From assembly GCF_910596095.1 (NCBI RefSeq), contig NC_056545.1, forward strand, positions 1,906,001 to 1,970,000: a stretch of DNA of 64,000 nucleotides, read 5' to 3'. Origin of the DNA: Thunnus maccoyii (taxonomy: Eukaryota > Chordata > Actinopteri > Scombriformes > Scombridae). Below, one piece after another: positions 58,666 to 64,000 of the stretch. The notes beneath the pieces were generated by a model. The model was given only the letters and a program-made list of their open reading frames with translations. It was not told the DNA's origin and did no database searches. The stretch's first letter is position 1; every line of letters begins with the position of its first letter. The position numbers were made by a program, and so were the translations under genes.

Positions 58666-59689
58666 CTCCATAGCTAGACTTCTATTCAGGTTCCACAAGG
58701 AGGAGCAGTGTCCAGAGACCCGAGGACAGAGACCAGAGCAGTTCAACACTCACACAGTAACAAAGGTAAAATACTTTACAAGCTGAAGGGATTCAATTAT
58801 TTTAAAACTAAACAATAAAACACCGTTCACCAGGATGTATGCCTTCAGAGCTGAGGTAGCTAAACTAGAGCAGTAAAACGGTCTCAGTGTCCCGGCTGTC
58901 AATGAGGATCAGCTGTTCCAGCTGTCAGTCCTGTTCAATCAGGTTAATTATCCAATCAGTTGTATGTTTAGTCCGGTAGGTAGTACACAGAAAAAAACTA
59001 TAACACACACCAAAACTATTCATAACAATCCCAAAACCAATTAAAGCCAAATAATTCACAGCAACTAATAAATATGTATGAAAATATGTGTTTTGTAGTT
59101 TTACATCGACATACATGTATAGTAGGCTAAAGTGCAAATGTTTTAGGCACTAAAAGTAAAGTGAGGATGATTTGAATAGTTGATATTGATCAGTTAACTT
59201 GATCCAAAGTTGAGTAAACAGCAGAAACCTTAAAGTAAATCAATATTTGGTCTTTAAAACAGCAGCAGTTCTCAGTTCTCTTCTTCTTCTGCTGTTTCTG
59301 TCTCTTCATGTTAATCCCAGATGGACTCCATGATGTTGAGATCAGGACTCCTTGTTCTTCTTGTAGCTGAAGACAGATCTTTATGACTCTGGCTGGATGT
59401 TTGGGCTCGTCGTCCTGCTGCAGATGATCAGACGCCTCCCTGATGCTGAATTATGGAGAAGAATCTAAACATCTAAAGGGCCTAAAAGTTTTCTACAGTA
59501 CTGTGTAAATATATAATTACCATTAAATCAAATTATGTAAATCATCTAAATACACTTTAATAAAATAATCCCCCCCCAGTCTCAGTCCATAGTTAAATAC
59601 ACAGTTAACAACAAACTAAATGTTCAGCACTGGAACAGTTAAGACATCATGTCTTGTCTTCTGTCTTTGGCTGTAAAGTTTCGTTCATC
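58666..59689. other. Upstream flank of serpinf1
   Basis: AT-rich, with no exon or defined element recognised beyond a C-run at about 59571-59577. Confidence 0.4.
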
Positions 59690-59873
59690 CTCGTTCAGCA
59701 GCTCCTGTATTATTCGCGCGTCCCCGGCGCTCTACCTGGCAGCAGCAGCAGGGACGCGCGCCGCTGCAGGAGCACGCGCACAGCCAGCCGCGCGCGTCAT
59801 CGTGGAGAAAACTCGTCTTATCTGCAGTGAGAGAGAGTCTGACCGACGTGGACCGTCCCGGAGCAGAGGAGAG
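59690..59873 (+). promoter_or_regulatory. serpinf1: CpG-rich promoter and 5' noncoding exon, probably of serpinf1
   Basis: A GC/CpG-dense block (CGCGCGTC, GACGCGCGCCGCTGC and similar) ends in a strong donor, GGAGAG|GTGAGTGCG, at 59873/59874. The next acceptor in this orientation with a good coding exon is at 63876, so this is most likely serpinf1 exon 1. It is one of the few CpG-rich segments in the window. Confidence 0.6.
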
Positions 59874-61009
59874 GTGAGTGCGCGTCTTATGCGCTTTTAC
59901 GCACGACTTTTGATTTTGTTTTGTTTTGTTTTTCTTTTACTGTAACTGCGGAATTTTACTCGTAAGTGGAAATGAATTTACAGTTAATTTAGTTGTGGAT
60001 GATGTCGGAGCAGTCTGCTGCTGTTCAGGCTGAAACTTCGACCGAGAATCCGAAATGAAATAAAACATTTCTTTTGATGATCCTTCAGAGATTTAATCTT
60101 TTGTCATTGAGAATGAAAAAAAAATGACTAACAGCTTCCGTACCGGATGAGATAAAGACAGTTTTATATTCAGTTCAGTCTTTATTGTTCCTCATGGGAA
60201 ACGTGGCTGGCAGCAAAACAAACTCATCTGTCTGTTAAAGTGATTTTAAACCATAAATATTATCCAGAGAGAGCAACACTCACAAAAACTATAAGAAACA
60301 GTAATTAAAAAGAAATGAAGCCATTTTAACTGATGAAACACTTCGTCTCCAACATGCTGATTGTGTTTCCAGTAAGTGAACTTTCTCCAGTTCAGCTTTT
60401 CCACCTCAAACTCTGCTGCCTGCCAACAAACGCAGACAGCTGCTGTTCCACTGAACAGTTTATATAATAGTTCTGATTTCACAGCAGGTCATTCCCCCGT
60501 CTCAGCACTCAAATTAAACACACTTTAATCACTAGATTCTCTTTTATTTGGAAGGTTTTTAAACATTTGACATGTTTGTTGGTGTGATATCTTTTATGAG
60601 ATTTAACACGTTTGTGATTTCTTTCCCTCACAAGTTTAGTTTTTTGGGGTTTGGATCAACACAAATTATTTAAATCACTGAGGTTATTTGGGGTTGTAAA
60701 GACTTTGGTGCCAAGAACAACATTTCTGCAGCTCTGTGGAATAATTTCGGGGTCGTGACCTGAATGTTTAAAAAAAAAAATCTCTGATGTGATATCAGAA
60801 TAACAAATGAGAAAACATTCCAGTGCGTTTTAGAGACAAGTTCCTGCAGGAAACGTGTCCTCTGCTGAGTCAGCTGCACGTCTTCAGTCGGCTGCACGAC
60901 TCTGCAGGTCTCCATCAGGCCTGTTCAGAGTTTCAGTCATGAAGTGAGACAGACCAGGAGTCTGACATCCATCACTCAGATTTGTGGTTTATAATTGTTT
61001 ACTTATGTA

Positions 61010-61903
61010 AAAATACTGATACAGAAATGCAAAATACTTCATTACAAGTAAAAGTCCTGCATGAAAAAGCTGTCATCAACATCAACGTGATGTAGATGAC
61101 AGCTTTGACACAATGGATAATATAACAAGCTTTTAAAATACAACACATTGTTAAAGATGAAACCAGTGGTTTCCAACCTTTTTGTCTTTTGACGTCTTAC
61201 AAAAAGCAGTGTGTAGTTGGGGTCACATTTCACATGTCTATGAGTTGTTAACAGCTCCACCAAATAGTGATTTTTCCCTCTAAACTTCTCACATGCTTTC
61301 ATTTCAATAAATGTTCAAATGATCCAATATTTCAGCAAAAATCAAAGATTAGAGAAAAAGTCCAAAAACTGAAAACAGATTTGTGTATCAGAACTTTGTT
61401 TTTTCTTCTTTCCTCTCCCATTAATCATCTCACCACCCCTCAGATTTATCTGCTGACCCTTTGGAGGGGCCCGACCCCTAGGTTGGGAACCACTGGACTG
61501 AACTAGCTAACTGTATGTAAAGTAATGTAAACTAGCTCCACCTCCAGCAGCTACAACAGTAACATGCTGCTCTAACACTGATGCTTCACTATTAATAATC
61601 TAATGATGTCATATATAATAATATATCAGTCAGAGGGACCAAACCACTACTTTTACTGCAATACTTTAACTACATCAAGCTCATAATACTTATGTACTTT
61701 TACTGCAAAACTTTAACTACATCAAGCTCATAATACTTATGTACTTTTACTGCAATACTTTAACTACATCAAGCTCATAATACTTATGTACTTTTACTGT
61801 AGGAGGATTCTTCATGCAGGACTTTTACTGGTAATGGAGTATTTTTTACATTATGGTACTTTTACTTAAGTAAATTATCTGAATTCTTCTTCCACCACTG
61901 CTG
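61010..61903 (-). mobile_element. hAT-like non-autonomous element with a nested MITE, copy D
   Basis: The most complete inverted copy. It carries the nested MITE at 61164-61495, three or four copies of the 47-bp unit at 61640-61800, and the terminal TTCTTCCACCACTG at 61890-61903, complementary to the start of copy A. Confidence 0.65.
61164..61495 (-). mobile_element. hAT-type MITE, copy 4
   Basis: Inverted 332-bp copy with CAGTGGTTTCCAACC and GGTTGGGAACCACTG ends. The flanks are GATGAAAC and GACTGAAC. Confidence 0.7.
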
Positions 61904-62120
61904 GTGGAACTACTAACAAGTCAAACAGATTGAAACCTTCGTATCACCCACTCAAACTCATCCTCACTTCCATTGAGAAGAGTCACTGTCTTCATAAAAC
62001 ATTTAATGACGACATATATCGAGAAACTGTTGAGAATTCTGGGAGATGATGGAAAGAAAAGAACAGAAGCTCTCTGAGGTTTGGAAGACTGGAGAAATGA
62101 GTGTCTGGGTTTCCCATCAG

Positions 62121-62162
<42 letters not shown>

Positions 62163-62384
62163 TCTGAGGTTCAAATGACAGACTCTTGTTTTGAAAACCA
62201 CGAGAACCAGGTCCAGATGTGTTTGTAAGAACAAAAGAAAGTCTGTGTGAATGTGAGATCCCTTTTTTTTCCCTCAGTTTGTTTTACTGTTTTAGACATA
62301 ATGTGTTTTATAAAACTAGACTCAATACCAGAACAGTGTTTAACATCAGATCTAAATCCACTTCTACTTGCATATTTCCCTGCT

Positions 62385-62420
62385 GTGGGACTAGTAAAGG
62401 ATGATCTTATCTTATCTAAC
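62385..62420 (+). mobile_element. LINE 3' tail
   Basis: GTGGGACTAGTAAAGGATGA followed by CTTATCTTATCTAA looks like the 3' terminus and short tandem tail of a fish non-LTR element. Nothing upstream is recognisable, so the copy is 5'-truncated. Confidence 0.5.
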
Positions 62421-63876
62421 TGAGCTGCACAGCTTCTATCTTATTGTGGTGACGTGTTGCAGCTGCATGATTTTACACCGAAAAACACAATTTTGCATTT
62501 ATAATTTTCTTTCATGATTACAAGGGAAAATGTTTTGTTGAGAGATGATCTGGTTGTGTTCGTGGCCCTTAAACCGGGTTCAGACTACAGGGTTGCATGA
62601 CACACACATAAGGAGAAACTTCACAGATGTTCTTCTCTGTGATCTCACAACAAGATTTGGAAATAACGGTGCATCACAGACACTACAGGATATTAAATAA
62701 TATCCTGGCACAATAAATTAAGATTACCGTGCCAGAGGGAGAAATGCACCATTTAATGTGATCTCACTGGGAAGCAGTCTGGATGAAAACATGTTTGCGG
62801 AGACGTGGTTAGTCAGTTTTAATATCTGTCAACAGTAGTATGCTAGCTAACGTTAGCCTCAAGGGCTCTGCGTCACCTACATACAATTTAATGGCACAGA
62901 GCAAAAATAAATGTCAGTTTAAGCAAGTAAAGAAGGAAACAAAGAAGTATAAATGAGTAAAGCTGTAAGTAAAGTGGCTCCCCATTATGACGAAGGCAGC
63001 CAGCAGTGAGATGTCGCTGTTGGTTAGATTTGTTTATCGCTAGCAAAGCAGCAACGTACATAACATAAGCAGAAACGTTAGCTAGGTTGGACCACCGTGT
63101 TTAACTATATATGTTAACGGTTACGGCTGAAAATGACAACAGAAATAAACAAGTTTTCTGATATCTCCACAATTCAAATCAACCACCAGTTGTCTACCCA
63201 GAGGTTGACGGTTGCTGTTAGCGTGTCGTCATGGTGAGTTGGTCTATTGCGGCTCCGTTGAGTCTACGAGCAGTTCTGGAGGTTTAAGATTGGATCTGTA
63301 AAGACAAGATAATCTAGTCCCAGACCAGATTTCTCCTCTGATTGTCGGGAGGGTGAATGAGGGATAAATCTGCCCAGAGCTGTAGTCTGAGCCCGGTTTT
63401 ACAGCATCATCAGTTTGTATTTTGTGGTGAAGTCTTAGCTGGTTGTATAATTTGTGGCGTTCCTCGACAATTATACAAAACACTGCCTGTGAGTTATGTG
63501 TTTCTGACTGTAATCTCAAAAAGTCCCACAAACAGAGGTTGAAGTTTTCTTCAGAACTGTTTTGGATAAATTTATCTCTTTTCCATCACTGTCACCAGCA
63601 GAGTTTTATCTTTCGTTCCTCCAAAGCTTTTCTTGCATTCTTACATGTGTTTCTGTCAGATTTGGTTTACTCTCTGCCTGAGGAAATGAGCAGTGCCTGG
63701 TTTGATGCAGCAGAATCCATTTCTAGCTTTGGATTATGTTTAACATTGATATGTTGAGCAGTTTAGCTTTATCTTTTTCCTAAACAAAGGTATTGAAAAA
63801 GGTTTCGGTGCAGAAACCTTCAGGTCTTCTACATTGGCAGGAAATCATGTCTTCATTAATGTTTTTGTCTTCCAGG

Positions 63877-63936
63877 ATGAAGCGAACAACTTTCCTGCTG
63901 GTGTTTGGAGTCGTCCTGAGCTTCTGTCAGGCTCAG
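63877..63936 (+). CDS. serpinf1: Pigment epithelium-derived factor (serpin F1), signal-peptide exon, partial
   Basis: The exon starts after an acceptor (TTGTCTTCCAG|G) at 63876 and ends at the donor TCAG|GTATCA at 63936. It encodes a 20-residue signal peptide, MKRTTFLLVFG through CQAQ, phase 0. PEDF is a secreted non-inhibitory serpin acting on blood-vessel growth and neurons in mammals. The call rests on the secretory leader, the serpin-like exon arrangement (noncoding exon, then leader exon) and the conserved tandem position just 3' of serpinf2 in the same orientation. The serpin domain lies beyond the right edge. Confidence 0.7.
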
Positions 63937-64000
63937 GTATCAACGTCACCTGTTTCCACTCTGTATTAAGTAAAAAGCAGTGAACGCCAAGGAGTCGCTC

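Larger units (their letters stand above)
59874..63875. other. serpinf1 intron 1
   Basis: A roughly 4-kb intron. It contains the inverted hAT-like copy D at 61010-61903, a (GT)n tract at 62123-62161 and a LINE 3' tail at 62385-62420 (GTGGGACTAGTAAAGGATGA, then CTTATCTTATCT). No additional exon was seen. Confidence 0.5.

Noticed and set aside
59649..59945. 98-codon frame across the CpG-rich block upstream of serpinf1
   Set aside because: It reads through a strong GTGAGT donor and has no recognisable domain; the block is better explained as a noncoding first exon.
5502..61302. A roughly 60-codon frame starting [15 protein letters not shown] present in all four MITE copies
   Set aside because: It is shared because the copies derive from one MITE, runs off into flanking repeat sequence, and has no start-site or splicing context; the element is too short to encode a transposase.

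Overview
The window is AT-rich vertebrate DNA. Its small GT-AG introns, dense MITE-like and hAT-like repeats, LINE remnants, long CA microsatellites and gene content point to a teleost fish, probably a percomorph; the species is inferred and not proven. I rebuilt five protein-coding genes exon by exon, with splice phases that close exactly wherever the gene is complete.

Layout. (1) 150-4299, minus: the 5' five coding exons of a flavin-containing monooxygenase of the FMO GS-OX-like type; the gene runs off the left edge. (2) 7874-10400, minus: complete med31, Mediator subunit 31, 4 exons, 131 aa. (3) 14233-38763, minus: a complete 13-exon SLC13 Na+/di- or tricarboxylate cotransporter, 643 aa. 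It is best called slc13a5 (NaCT) from its sequence and its position next to med31. (4) 44.3-46.25 kb, plus: a possible unassigned transcription unit with a TATA-like box and three exon-like blocks. (5) 50958-55903, plus: complete serpinf2 (alpha-2-antiplasmin), 8 coding exons, 499 aa, with a probable 5' noncoding exon near 48.7 kb just downstream of a near-perfect HNF1 site. (6) 59.7-63.94 kb, plus: the first exon and signal-peptide exon of serpinf1 (PEDF), which runs off the right edge. The serpinf2-serpinf1 pair and the slc13a5-med31 pair both have their counterparts on human chromosome 17p13.

The most unusual feature is intron 9 of slc13a5 (17234-19165). All but about 65 bp of it is a minisatellite of 13-, 17- and 19-bp units. 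On the sense strand every unit carries a copy of the exon 9 splice donor, CAG|GTAAC. The array therefore looks like a splice donor amplified on the order of 100 times. The same gene has other tandem tracts against splice sites: a (GT)n tract at the exon 2 acceptor, an AACTGGT-rich array running up to the exon 1 donor, and degenerate TTCCAAAAATGTCCTTACT-like arrays around exons 9-10. Exon 5 is a frame-neutral exon that codes only for hydrophilic loop, so it may be an alternative cassette.

The rest is repeats and ordinary intergenic or intronic DNA: nested hAT-like MITEs in four near-full copies, a foldback element, two LINE reverse-transcriptase remnants and several microsatellites. I found no rRNA, tRNA or CRISPR-like feature.
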